A stretch of 40,735 nucleotides of DNA. Origin: an uncultured Clostridia bacterium (GTDB lineage: Bacteria > Bacillota > Clostridia > UBA1381). Where the stretch lies: contig CAKSOE010000029.1 of assembly GCA_934476675.1 (NCBI GenBank), positions 1 through 40,735 on the forward strand. Reading direction: 5' to 3'. Shown here in pieces: positions 24,503 through 32,797 of this stretch. Positions within the stretch are counted from its first letter, which is position 1, and every line of letters begins with the position of its first letter. The notes under the pieces were generated by a model that was not told the DNA's origin, made no database searches, and saw nothing but the letters and a program-made list of their open reading frames with translations. The position numbers and the translations under genes are program-made.

Positions 24503-25504
24503 TTATTTCTTTGATTCGCTGACTAATCGTTTGATTTTATCAAGTGACTTACCCGTTCCTATTGCTACACAATCCAGAGGATACTGTGCCACACACGCCG
24601 GAATTTTCGTACTTTCCGTAATAAGTCGGTCAAGTCCTTTAATCATCGCGCCGCCGCCCGTCAGCATAACGCCTGTTTCCATTATGTCTGCCGCAAGCTC
24701 AGGGGGAGTATTTTCAAGCACAAGCTTTATTGCCTCTATCATCTCACCGATGTTTTCGCTCATTGCTTCGCGGATTTCGCTTTCCTTTACCTGTGTAACC
24801 TTAGGAAGTCCCGTCGAAATATCGCGTCCCTTTACCTCAAATACACCCTCGTCATCATATTCAAATGCCGAACCTATCGTGGTTTTTATGTTTTCAGCCA
24901 TATGCTCGCCGATATTTATGAAGTGTTCTTTTTTCAGATAATTTATAATTGCACTGTTGAGCGCATCTCCTGCTATTCTTATAGATTTTGATGCAACTAT
25001 TCCGCCGAGTGATATAACCGCCACTTCTGTTGTTCCGCCGCCTATATCTATCACCATATTTCCATGAGCTTCGTCCACACGCAAGCCTGCTCCGATAGCC
25101 GCCGCCATAGGTTCTTCCATTAAAGCCACCTCTCGTGCACCTGCCTGAATTGCCGCATCCTCCACCGCGCGCCGCTCAACCTCGGTTATGCCCGATGGTA
25201 TACACACAATTACTCTCGGCTTTAAAATGCTTTTTCTTGCTTTTTTCATAAAGCTTTTTATCATAGCCTGCGTTATGTCAAAATCCGCAATAACTCCGTC
25301 TTTCATCGGTCTTACGGCAATAATATTTTCGGGGGTTCTTCCGATCATTTCGTTTGCGTCGTTTCCGACCGCAAGTACCTTGCCGGTATATTTATCAATA
25401 GCCACTACCGACGGTTCTCTGACCGTTATTCCCTTGCCTTTTACATAAATCAATGTGTTTGCCGTCCCCAAATCCACACCTATATCTCTTGCGAATATTC
25501 CCAT
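24503..25504 (-). CDS. mreB: Rod shape-determining actin homologue MreB
   Basis: 333 residues, usual length. Phosphate 1 loop DIGVDLGTANTLIY (7-20), phosphate 2 loop DIGGGTTEVAVIS (about 157-169), and the C-terminal TGGGAMIKGLDRLI adenosine motif. It polymerises with ATP under the membrane to direct side-wall synthesis. It follows maf by 34 bases in the long operon. Confidence 0.96.
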   Translation of the reverse strand: MGIFARDIGVDLGTANTLIYVKGKGITVREPSVVAIDKYTGKVLAVGNDANEMIGRTPENIIAVRPMKDGVIADFDITQAMIKSFMKKARKSILKPRVIVCIPSGITEVERRAVEDAAIQAGAREVALMEEPMAAAIGAGLRVDEAHGNMVIDIGGGTTEVAVISLGGIVASKSIRIAGDALNSAIINYLKKEHFINIGEHMAENIKTTIGSAFEYDDEGVFEVKGRDISTGLPKVTQVKESEIREAMSENIGEMIEAIKLVLENTPPELAADIMETGVMLTGGGAMIKGLDRLITESTKIPACVAQYPLDCVAIGTGKSLDKIKRLVSESKK

Positions 25505-25538
25505 TTTTATACAATTCCCTTCTGACTGTAATCGTAAA

Positions 25539-26132
25539 TTAAATTATTTTTATCTCAAATTCATTTTCAAGCACGTCCGCAACAGCCGAAACAGGCAGTC
25601 CAACCACATTTGCGTAATCGCCGTTTATTTTCTCAATTAAAATACCGCCTATTCCCTGTATACCGTATGCTCCCGCCTTATCCATCGGCTCACCCGTAGC
25701 TATATAAGCTCTTATTTTCTCATCACTTAGGTTTTTAAAAAAGACCTCTGTTTTTACATCGCCGCAAACCGTATATCCGTCTTTTATCCTCATTATGCAA
25801 TAGCCTGTATACACTTCATGTGCACGTCCCGAAAGCCTTGAAAGCATCTTGAATGCACATTCCTCATCGGACGGTTTACCCAAAATTTCACCGTCAAGCG
25901 TCACAACGGTATCTGCGGCAATAATAATCGCCGATTTTCTCGAAAGAGCTTTTTTTGCCGCTGCTGCCGCCTTTATAAGCGCCAGTTCCTGCACGTACAG
26001 TCCCGTAGATATGTTTTCCTTGGATACCGTGCTTTCGTCCGCATCCGACACGACAACATCAAATTCAAGTCCTATTGCACTTAACAGTTCCTTTCGCCGC
26101 GGAGACTGCGAAGCAAGTATAAATTCCGTCAT
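25539..26132 (-). CDS. maf: Maf-family nucleotide pyrophosphatase
   Basis: 197 residues from the ATG at 26132, one base after the stop of the U32 gene; a GTG four codons earlier lies inside that gene and is rejected. ILASQSPRRKELL is the Maf signature at 4-16, IIAADTVV carries the metal Asp, and YxTGEPxDKAGAYGIQG is the conserved C-terminal segment. It hydrolyses non-canonical or modified NTPs to NMPs and is often linked with division genes, as here. Confidence 0.93.
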   Translation of the reverse strand: MTEFILASQSPRRKELLSAIGLEFDVVVSDADESTVSKENISTGLYVQELALIKAAAAAKKALSRKSAIIIAADTVVTLDGEILGKPSDEECAFKMLSRLSGRAHEVYTGYCIMRIKDGYTVCGDVKTEVFFKNLSDEKIRAYIATGEPMDKAGAYGIQGIGGILIEKINGDYANVVGLPVSAVADVLENEFEIKII

Positions 26133-26133
26133 T

Positions 26134-28209
26134 TTATAAAACACCTCTGTAAAAATGTCCCCGTGTAAACGTATTGTCGGCAGGTTTCATAATTTTCTCT
26201 CCCGACATTGCTTTTTGGTACATTTCTATAATACTCCGGCATTCGGCATAATCCTCCGTTGTAAACAGGAGCTTTATGCCGGTCATGCCGCAGTGTATGA
26301 TTTCATCAATTTTATCCGCCGTAAATATCGGCTTTGAATTAAGCAGTGCCGCACGGCAGGCTTTTTGACAAATTACCGGAAAAAGCTGATTTTTCCGGTC
26401 ACGCAGACTAAATCTGTTTTTACCCTTCTGACAATTTCCTGCGGCTTTTAGAGGGCAGTTTTTCATGAGCATAAGAGGGAGTCTGCCGTAGGCTATAACC
26501 TCCGTATTTACATCTGTATGCTTTATAAGTTCACGTATTTCTCCGATATTTAGTTCCGGCGAAAGCGTAACCGACTTCATATAGCCGAAGTGTTTTGCCG
26601 TAAGCGAATTAAAGATATTCAGTCTGAAATCTCCGTAAATTTCTTTTCCCTCGTAATACGCAGCGGCGGCAGCCGATGACACGGATACTTTATCACAGGA
26701 TATTTCTTCTTTTGTGAAAATATCCTGTGTTTTTACAACAATTTCCGTATCTGCTCCGTGCCTAATATGTTCTGCGACTTCATCGGGCGCATAAATCCTT
26801 TGTATGCCAAGTTCCGACGCGGCACGCGCCTGTTCTGCCGTATAAACCTCAGCTGTAAGTATCGGCATAATATATGTTTTTTGCACCGTTGCTGGCATTG
26901 TAAACGTGTTTTTTTGCTTTTCGCCGCGCTTTGTTCGCATATCCAAAAGCTTTTGCACCGCTTCACGCCTTAACACGTTAATTTCCTTTACGGGCAGGGT
27001 TATTCCGTTTTCAATCGACGTATATATATCCTCTGCCGCAAACGGAGTGTTTCCAAGCTTTAAAAGCTGTTCGTTAAATCTGTCCTTGTTAAGCGGTTTG
27101 TTTATTGCCGTTTCGGCATTGACCGCACCGCTTACAGTGACATAATTATTGTCATTATCATAAAAAGTCACCTCCGGCGGCTGATTTTTCATCAGCACAG
27201 CCGTTATGTGTATCGGAATTTTTCTTATGTTTGCGTCCTTTGCCGCACGTTTTTTTGCGTCATCACTGAATTTGTTGTCAGATATATTTCCCGGCGTTTT
27301 ATGGCTCATCATTTGCGCGCCAAGCTTTTCTGAAAAATATCCGTCCGTAAAACCGGAACGTGAAAATGCGTTTTTCAGCTCCGTCATATCACTCTCCGAT
27401 ACTTTTACAGTATTATCCAGATATTTTCTGTATATTCCCACAACCGCGCTCACATATTCGGCGCGTTTGAGTCTGCCCTCGATTTTAAGCGACTTAACAC
27501 CGATTTCACGAAGCCGCCCAAGCTTATTCACAAGCGCTAAATCCTTTGGACTCAGCAAATATCCCTCTGCATATTTATGCCCGTTTTCTTCAATAGCGTA
27601 AGGCAATCTGCACGGCTGCGCACAGCATCCGCGGTTGCCGCTTCTGCCGCCTAAAATGCTCGACATAAGGCACTGACCGGAATAGCTCATACATATTGCG
27701 CCGTGTATAAAAACCTCAATTTCGGTTTTTGTATGCGAGCAGATGTATTCGATTTCACTCTCCGACAGCTCACGTGAAAGTACCACGCGTGAAAATCCCA
27801 TATTTTCAAGATATTTAACGCCCTCCAGGCTTGTTACGGTCATCTGTGTACTGGCGTGCAGCGTCATATCGGGAAGAATTTTTCTTATCAGCTCTGCCGC
27901 ACCGATATCCTGCACGATAAAGGCGTCCGCTCCTGCATTGCTCAAACCGCATATATAATCCGCAAATGAGCCAAGCTCGTTTTCTTTCACCAGAGTGTTT
28001 ACGGCTGCATGAACGTCAACTCCGTATAAATGGCAGTAATCCGCCTGTTTTTTTAATTCATCAAGTGAAAAATTATCCGCGCTCCGTCTTGCGTTAAACT
28101 GCGAACCGCCAAGATAAACCGCATCAGCGCCGGCCTGTACAGCGGCGTGCAACGCCGCCTCGCTCCCTGCCGGAGCGAGCAGCTCAAGCTTTTTCATCTT
28201 TTTTAACAT
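26134..28209 (-). CDS. U32-family peptidase/RNA-hydroxylase-type protein (YrrO/RlhA family)
   Basis: 691 residues. ELLAPAGSEAAL near the N-terminus, AVNTLVKE, HASTQMTV, and EVFIHGAICMSYSGQCLMSS with GNRGCCAQPCRLPY are U32 hallmarks; the Cys group in the last binds an Fe-S cluster in characterised relatives. A long second half (350-691), including LPLMLMKNCPLKAAGNCQKGK, corresponds to the DUF3656-type long form. Relatives hydroxylate rRNA or tRNA; true peptidase activity is doubtful. The ATG at 28209 has an AAAGG six bases before it; an ATG at 28197 (MKKLELLAPAG) fits the family N-terminus equally. The start overlaps the zapA end. Confidence 0.88.
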   Translation of the reverse strand: MLKKMKKLELLAPAGSEAALHAAVQAGADAVYLGGSQFNARRSADNFSLDELKKQADYCHLYGVDVHAAVNTLVKENELGSFADYICGLSNAGADAFIVQDIGAAELIRKILPDMTLHASTQMTVTSLEGVKYLENMGFSRVVLSRELSESEIEYICSHTKTEIEVFIHGAICMSYSGQCLMSSILGGRSGNRGCCAQPCRLPYAIEENGHKYAEGYLLSPKDLALVNKLGRLREIGVKSLKIEGRLKRAEYVSAVVGIYRKYLDNTVKVSESDMTELKNAFSRSGFTDGYFSEKLGAQMMSHKTPGNISDNKFSDDAKKRAAKDANIRKIPIHITAVLMKNQPPEVTFYDNDNNYVTVSGAVNAETAINKPLNKDRFNEQLLKLGNTPFAAEDIYTSIENGITLPVKEINVLRREAVQKLLDMRTKRGEKQKNTFTMPATVQKTYIMPILTAEVYTAEQARAASELGIQRIYAPDEVAEHIRHGADTEIVVKTQDIFTKEEISCDKVSVSSAAAAAYYEGKEIYGDFRLNIFNSLTAKHFGYMKSVTLSPELNIGEIRELIKHTDVNTEVIAYGRLPLMLMKNCPLKAAGNCQKGKNRFSLRDRKNQLFPVICQKACRAALLNSKPIFTADKIDEIIHCGMTGIKLLFTTEDYAECRSIIEMYQKAMSGEKIMKPADNTFTRGHFYRGVL

Positions 28210-28705
28210 CAAACGCCTTTAACAGTCGTTCCTCACGATTTTTGTAATCTTCTTCTTTTTGTTTTATCTTTTCTTGAAGGCTCCTGATTTGTCCTTCCAA
28301 AAATTTTATCTGAGTTTGCGCTTCTTCAAGTTCCCCCTGCACCTTCGCACTGTTTGCGATTGCTTCCGTTTCAGCCATTGTTACCTGTCCCGACTGTGCA
28401 TCTTCGAGTTCTCTTTTTAAATTTGCATTTTCTTCTTTCAGTTTTTGAATACTTTCGTGAAGTTCTGCATTTTTTTTGCCGTCACTTCCCTTTTTCGACT
28501 CTGCTATGCTGAAATACTCATCACATATATTAAGCGCCGCAAGCACTATCGGACGCTCGCCCATAATATTTTTTCCGCCCTTTAAAACAAGCTTGATTTT
28601 CTCATTTATATGTTCGCCGAGCTTCATCATATATTCCGGACTTTCCTCCGAAATTACCGTATACATTCTCGAATTAATCGTAATATCTACCTTATTGAGA
28701 GCCAT
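28184..28705 (-). CDS. zapA: ZapA-like cell division protein with long coiled coil
   Basis: 173 residues. The first 85 match the ZapA domain (VDITINSRMYTVISEES, IMGERPIVLAALNICDEYF). The rest is a long acidic coiled coil (85-170, repeated EEAQ, KFLEGQIRSLQEKIKQKEEDY), longer than the about 100-residue E. coli ZapA. It bundles FtsZ at midcell. It is first gene of the cell-shape operon, behind a strong promoter, with an ATG at 28705 after AAAGGATAG. Confidence 0.88.
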   Translation of the reverse strand: MALNKVDITINSRMYTVISEESPEYMMKLGEHINEKIKLVLKGGKNIMGERPIVLAALNICDEYFSIAESKKGSDGKKNAELHESIQKLKEENANLKRELEDAQSGQVTMAETEAIANSAKVQGELEEAQTQIKFLEGQIRSLQEKIKQKEEDYKNREERLLKAFDVKKDEKA

Positions 28706-28796
28706 AACTATCCTTTCACAATCCTTTTCTTTTGAAATTTCCGTTATTAATATTTTGCAGCTTTTTTATTCCAATATACAATATTAATCAAATTAA

Positions 28797-28825
28797 ATTA
28801 TATCATAATTCAGCCGTGTTTTCAA
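28797..28825 (-). promoter_or_regulatory. Main promoter of the zapA-mre-min operon
   Basis: On the minus strand TTGAAA (28825-28820), 17 bases, TATAAT (28802-28797). The leader to zapA is about 85 bases. No other strong promoter is apparent until the one before minD. Confidence 0.82.
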
Positions 28826-28916
28826 CAAAATACGCCGCATTTTTGTTACTTTTGTGTTACAATTGCATTACTTTCGAGAGCTTGTACTTATTTTGACCGG
28901 ATTGAGCAAAATATAC

Positions 28917-28945
28917 TTGACTAATTTCTGAAAAAAGGATATAAT
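28917..28945 (+). promoter_or_regulatory. Promoter of the small export-protein gene
   Basis: TTGACT at 28917-28922, 17 bases, TATAAT at 28940-28945. It is divergent from the zapA promoter, about 90 bases away; the bases between hold nothing recognisable. Confidence 0.82.
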
Positions 28946-28982
28946 CTTTTATATCGCAATAAAGATTCAAAGGAGATTTTTT

Positions 28983-29504
28983 ATGAATTCAATCATTCAG
29001 GCAATCGTTAATCTGCTGTCAGGAAAGGTGCATTACACCTTAATCGTGGCGCTTGTATCGCTTATTCCGCTTTTGGAGCTCAGAGGTTCGATAATTGCGG
29101 CAGGACTTTTGCAGGCAATAGAGAACAATATTTTAAACGTCAGCTTTCTTCCGACATATATCTCAGCGGTAATAGGAAATATGCTGCCTATCCCTTTTAT
29201 TCTTATTTTTATAAAGAAAATTTTTAAATGGATGAAAACCACCAGGCATCTTCGCCGTTTCCCCGAAAAGCTTGAAGAAAAAGCGATGAAAAAATCCGAT
29301 CAGATTGAAAAATACGGTTATTGGGGACTTATGCTTTTTGTTGCAATCCCTCTGCCGGGTACAGGAGCGTGGACGGGCAGTCTTATTGCCGCATTGCTCG
29401 GATTAAAGCCTGTAAAATCGCTGCTGTTTATACTTTTCGGCGTTATGATTGCGGGACTGATAATGTCGCTTTTGTCTTTTGGGATTTTAGGCAAACTTAT
29501 ATAA
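28983..29504 (+). CDS. Small multidrug export-family membrane protein (PF06695/COG2426 type)
   Basis: 173 residues with about four or five membrane segments. LVSLIPLLELRGSIIAAGL (18-36) and IPLPGTGAWTGSLIAALLGL (near 122-141) are the two hallmark tracts of this family. The family name comes from a weak link to export, and the substrate is not known. The ATG at 28983 follows AAAGGAG. It is probably monocistronic; the next gene has its own promoter 27 bases on. Confidence 0.83.
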   Translation: MNSIIQAIVNLLSGKVHYTLIVALVSLIPLLELRGSIIAAGLLQAIENNILNVSFLPTYISAVIGNMLPIPFILIFIKKIFKWMKTTRHLRRFPEKLEEKAMKKSDQIEKYGYWGLMLFVAIPLPGTGAWTGSLIAALLGLKPVKSLLFILFGVMIAGLIMSLLSFGILGKLI

Positions 29505-29530
29505 AAAGTGAAATTTTTTTATTAATTATA

Positions 29531-29559
29531 TTGATTAATCCTTCCTTTTGTGTTAAAAT
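29531..29559 (+). promoter_or_regulatory. Promoter of the PurF-like gene
   Basis: TTGATT at 29531-29536, 17 bases, TAAAAT at 29554-29559, about 40 bases before the ATG at 29600. Confidence 0.65.
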
Positions 29560-29599
29560 CAATCTGTATCAATTTATAACTAATATACGGAGGCACATT

Positions 29600-31024
29600 A
29601 TGGGAGGATTTTTCGGTACGGTATCTAAAAGAAGCGCTGTTTCGGACGTATTTTTCGGAACGGACTATCATTCTCACCTCGGAACACGCAGAGGCGGAAT
29701 GGCTGCTTATGACAAGGAGCTTGGTTTTCAGCGTGAAATTCACAACATTCAAAATTCACCTTTCAGAACAAAATTCGAGAATATAACCGACGAAATGGAG
29801 GGCACCTCGGCAATAGGCTGTATAAGTGATTTTGATCCGCAGCCGCTTTTAATTCGTTCAAACATCGGCACATATGCGATATGTATGGTCGGAATTATCA
29901 ACAATTCAGAGGATTTGATAGAACGTTATCTTACGGAAAACAACGGACATTTTAACGCAATGACAAGCGGAAAAGTCAATTCCACGGAACTGATTGCCGC
30001 GCTTATCAATCACAAGCAAAGCTTTACAGAGGGCATAAAATTTGCACAGAGCGAAATAAACGGTACCGCTTCTATACTTATTCTTACCGACAGCGGTTCT
30101 TTGATTGCTGCGCGCGATAAATTCGGGCGGCTGCCGGTGCTTATCGGCAAAGACGAGGACGGCTATTGTGTTTCATTTGAATCCTTTGCCTATAACAAAC
30201 TTGGCTATGAGGACGAAAAAGAGCTTGGTCCGGGCGAAATTGTAGAAATAACACCTGATAAAATTACAGAGCTTGCCCCCGCCGGAAACGAAATGAAAAT
30301 CTGTTCATTCCTTTGGTCGTACTACGGCTACCCCACGTCAAGCTACGAGGGCAAAAACGTCGAGGTCATGCGCTGCCGCAACGGTGAGATTATGGCAAAA
30401 AACGATAAAGCTGCCGGCAATGCGGACGATATTGATTTTGTCGGCGGAGTTCCCGATTCCGGCACACCGCACGCTATCGGCTATGCAAACGAAAGCGGCA
30501 TACCTTTTGCGCGCCCGTTTATAAAATATACTCCGACATGGTCAAGAAGCTTTATGCCGACACAGCAGTCGGACAGAAACAAAATTGCCAAAATGAAGCA
30601 AATTCCGATTCATGAGCTGATTAAAGGCAAAAATCTGCTGTTTGTGGACGATTCAATCGTTCGCGGCACACAGCTTAAAGAAACGGTTGATTTTCTCTAT
30701 GACCACGGCGCCAAATCTGTACATATGCGCTCTGCTTGTCCGCCTATCATGTACAGCTGCAAATATCTCAACTTCTCACGCGCAACAAGCGAGCTTGAGC
30801 TTATCACACGCAGAACAATAATGGAGCTTGAGGGCGAAAAGGGCTTTGATTATATAGATGAATACAGCGATTCTTCAACAGAACGCGGAAAGTCTTTGAG
30901 ACAGGCAATCTGCGATAAGATGAACTTCAAATCACTTGAATTTCAGACGCTTGACGGTCTTATCGAGGCAATAGGTATTGAGCCGTGCAAGCTTTGCACG
31001 TATTGCTGGAGCGGCAAGGAATAA
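29600..31024 (+). CDS. Amidophosphoribosyltransferase (PurF)-like protein lacking the glutaminase nucleophile
   Basis: 474 residues from the ATG at 29600 behind GGAGG; longer upstream frames overlap the previous gene and are rejected. The N-terminal Ntn-type glutaminase domain starts MGGFFGTVSK where PurF has CGVFG after processing, so the catalytic Cys1 is replaced by Gly. The first Cys is at 74. The phosphoribosyltransferase domain keeps the PRPP loop FVDDSIVRGTQ (348-358). Cys235, Cys387 and the CxxCxxC at 463-469 resemble the Fe-S cluster ligands of Bacillus-type PurF. It may use free ammonia, a partner glutaminase or another nucleophile, or have a different role. No pur genes adjoin it. 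Related Gly-starting proteins exist in other anaerobes as far as I recall. Confidence 0.82.
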   Translation: MGGFFGTVSKRSAVSDVFFGTDYHSHLGTRRGGMAAYDKELGFQREIHNIQNSPFRTKFENITDEMEGTSAIGCISDFDPQPLLIRSNIGTYAICMVGIINNSEDLIERYLTENNGHFNAMTSGKVNSTELIAALINHKQSFTEGIKFAQSEINGTASILILTDSGSLIAARDKFGRLPVLIGKDEDGYCVSFESFAYNKLGYEDEKELGPGEIVEITPDKITELAPAGNEMKICSFLWSYYGYPTSSYEGKNVEVMRCRNGEIMAKNDKAAGNADDIDFVGGVPDSGTPHAIGYANESGIPFARPFIKYTPTWSRSFMPTQQSDRNKIAKMKQIPIHELIKGKNLLFVDDSIVRGTQLKETVDFLYDHGAKSVHMRSACPPIMYSCKYLNFSRATSELELITRRTIMELEGEKGFDYIDEYSDSSTERGKSLRQAICDKMNFKSLEFQTLDGLIEAIGIEPCKLCTYCWSGKE

Positions 31025-31030
31025 TTACAG

Positions 31031-31060
31031 TTGACAATATGCAGAATATTGTTGTATAAT
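31031..31060 (+). promoter_or_regulatory. Promoter of the foldase lipoprotein gene
   Basis: TTGACA at 31031-31036, 18 bases, TATAAT at 31055-31060, about 30 bases from the start codon. Confidence 0.8.
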
Positions 31061-31095
31061 ATAGAAAGTAACTTTACACGAAAGGAAGAATTGAA

Positions 31096-32082
31096 TTGAA
31101 AAAATTTATGCTGGCAATTGTGGCTTGCGCACTTCTTACTGCCGGATGCAGTTCGGGAAGCATCGCCACAGTTAACGGAAACAAAATTACACAGGCGCAG
31201 GTACAGTTCTATCAGGATAACTTTAAGTCCTCGTTGGATACATCAAACGGTCTTACGGAGGGCGCTATAAAGTACGCCGAGAACAATGAGCTTGTTCTCG
31301 CAATAGCAGAAAAAAAGAACACAGAATTTACCGCTGATGACGAAGCAACCTTAAAAAATCAGCTGATAAGCTTCAGACGCAGCAGAGGCGGCACAAACGC
31401 ATATGAAAAATATCTTAAAGATATGAAGCTTGACGAAAATTTCGTTAAAAATGCGCTTAAAGCCGACCTTTTAAAAACAAAGCTTGAAGAAGATGAAGAT
31501 TTTTCCGCAAGCGATGATGAATTAAAAGATTATTTCAAGAATAATTATTACCGTGCAAAGCATATCCTTATTTCAACAATGGATATGTCAACAGGCGAAA
31601 AGCTTGCCGACGATAAGCTTACCGAAGCAAAAGCAAAGGCTGACGATTTACTTAATAAGGCAAAATCCGGCGCAAACTTTGATGAGCTTATGAACGAAAA
31701 TTCGGAGGATCCCGGTTCAAAATCGCAGCCGGACGGTTATGTGTTCACAGCCGGACAGATGGTTTCGGAGTTTGAGGACGCAGTAAAGAATTGCGAAATA
31801 AACGGAATTACAATGTGCGAATCCGATTACGGCTATCATATTATTTTGAGACTGCCTTTGGACGAAACACCCGAAATGTTTGATAAGGAGTTTAACAACG
31901 TAAAATCATCGCTCAAATCAGAAGTGTCAGACAAAAAATTCAATGATTCGCTTGAATCAACCGCAAATAATTTGGGAATCAAGGTTACGGCAAACGAGAA
32001 AAACACAGAAAAGGCAGTATCCGCTCTTACAAGCGCAACTCCGTACCCCACACCCGACACATCATCAAAATATAATCAATAA
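31096..32082 (+). CDS. PrsA/SurA-like peptidyl-prolyl isomerase lipoprotein
   Basis: 328 residues from a TTG at 31096, seven bases after AAAGGAAG. The TTG is chosen over the ATG at 31108 because it supplies the positive KK of the lipoprotein signal peptide. The lipobox LTAGC puts the lipidated Cys at 18. A SurA_N-like helical part (20-145) is followed by a PpiC/parvulin domain (about 150-255: RAKHILIST, FDELMNENSEDPGSKSQPDGYVF, ESDYGYHIILR). It then has a charged tail and a Thr/Pro-rich end. It helps exported proteins fold outside the membrane. It ends in a strong terminator shared with the convergent response regulator. Confidence 0.88.
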   Translation: MKKFMLAIVACALLTAGCSSGSIATVNGNKITQAQVQFYQDNFKSSLDTSNGLTEGAIKYAENNELVLAIAEKKNTEFTADDEATLKNQLISFRRSRGGTNAYEKYLKDMKLDENFVKNALKADLLKTKLEEDEDFSASDDELKDYFKNNYYRAKHILISTMDMSTGEKLADDKLTEAKAKADDLLNKAKSGANFDELMNENSEDPGSKSQPDGYVFTAGQMVSEFEDAVKNCEINGITMCESDYGYHIILRLPLDETPEMFDKEFNNVKSSLKSEVSDKKFNDSLESTANNLGIKVTANEKNTEKAVSALTSATPYPTPDTSSKYNQ

Positions 32083-32091
32083 CATTAAAAT

Positions 32092-32127
32092 GAGACTGTA
32101 AAAATCACTTTTTACAGTCTCGTTTTT
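32092..32127. terminator. Bidirectional terminator between foldase and response regulator
   Basis: GAGACTGTAAAAA (32092-32104) and TTTTTACAGTCTC (32109-32121) form a perfect 13-bp stem with a TCAC loop. The plus strand then reads GTTTTT; the minus strand reads ATTTT. The plus-side T-run overlaps the response-regulator stop codon (32126-32128). Confidence 0.9.
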
Positions 32128-32797
32128 ATATCAGTCTATAACCCACTCCCCATACGGTATCTATAAATTTATCGCCGTTGGTTTGAATTTTATCACGCAC
32201 GCGCTGAATATGCACGGTAACGGTCGAAACATCTCCGATTGCGTCCATTCCCCATATTCGGTCAAAAAGTATATCCTTTGAAAATGTACGGTTCGGATTT
32301 TCCGCCAAAAACAGCAGCAAATCATACTCTTTTGCCGTAAGCATTACCTCTTTCCCGCCCACCTTTACAGTGTGCGCATCCTTATCTATCGAAAGCGAAC
32401 GGATATTTATAACCGTATTATTTGAATTTGTAAGTATATTATGACGCTTAATATGCGCCTTGACACGTGCTACAAGTTCATTCGGACTAAATGGCTTTGT
32501 CATGTAATCGTCAGCTCCGAGACCGAGACCTTTTATTTTATCTATATCGCCGTTCCTGGCAGAAAGCATTATAACAGGCGTCTGCTTTTTCTCGCGCAGC
32601 TTTGACAAAACCTCAAAGCCGTCCATTTCCGGGAGCATTATATCTATAATTATCAGTTCAAAATCCTCATTCAGCGCTTTTTCAAGCCCTGCCATTCCCT
32701 GCTCCGCTATTGTGCATTTAAAATCGTTTAATTCAAGATAATCACGTTCAAGCTCCGCTATGCTTATGTCGTCCTCGATAATAAGTATTTTTTTCAT
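32126..32797 (-). CDS. OmpR/PhoB-family response regulator
   Basis: 223 residues. The receiver domain (1-115) has the acidic pocket EDD (8-10), phospho-acceptor Asp52 in IIIDIMLPEMDG and Lys near 101 (MTKPF). The C-terminal winged helix (130-223) ends WGVGYRLI. It is activated by the kinase whose gene overlaps it by four bases (ATGA). Last of a five-gene operon, it likely controls that operon. Confidence 0.93.
   Translation of the reverse strand: MKKILIIEDDISIAELERDYLELNDFKCTIAEQGMAGLEKALNEDFELIIIDIMLPEMDGFEVLSKLREKKQTPVIMLSARNGDIDKIKGLGLGADDYMTKPFSPNELVARVKAHIKRHNILTNSNNTVINIRSLSIDKDAHTVKVGGKEVMLTAKEYDLLLFLAENPNRTFSKDILFDRIWGMDAIGDVSTVTVHIQRVRDKIQTNGDKFIDTVWGVGYRLI

Noticed and set aside
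26134..28209. Collagenase/protease virulence factor for the U32 gene
   Set aside because: The U32 Fe-S Cys motif and housekeeping context point to the RNA-modification-type family. Protease naming is historical.
29321..29599. A longer N-terminus for the PurF-like protein
   Set aside because: The extension overlaps the export-protein gene and the promoter at 29531-29559. The ATG at 29600 has a GGAGG and gives the family N-terminus.
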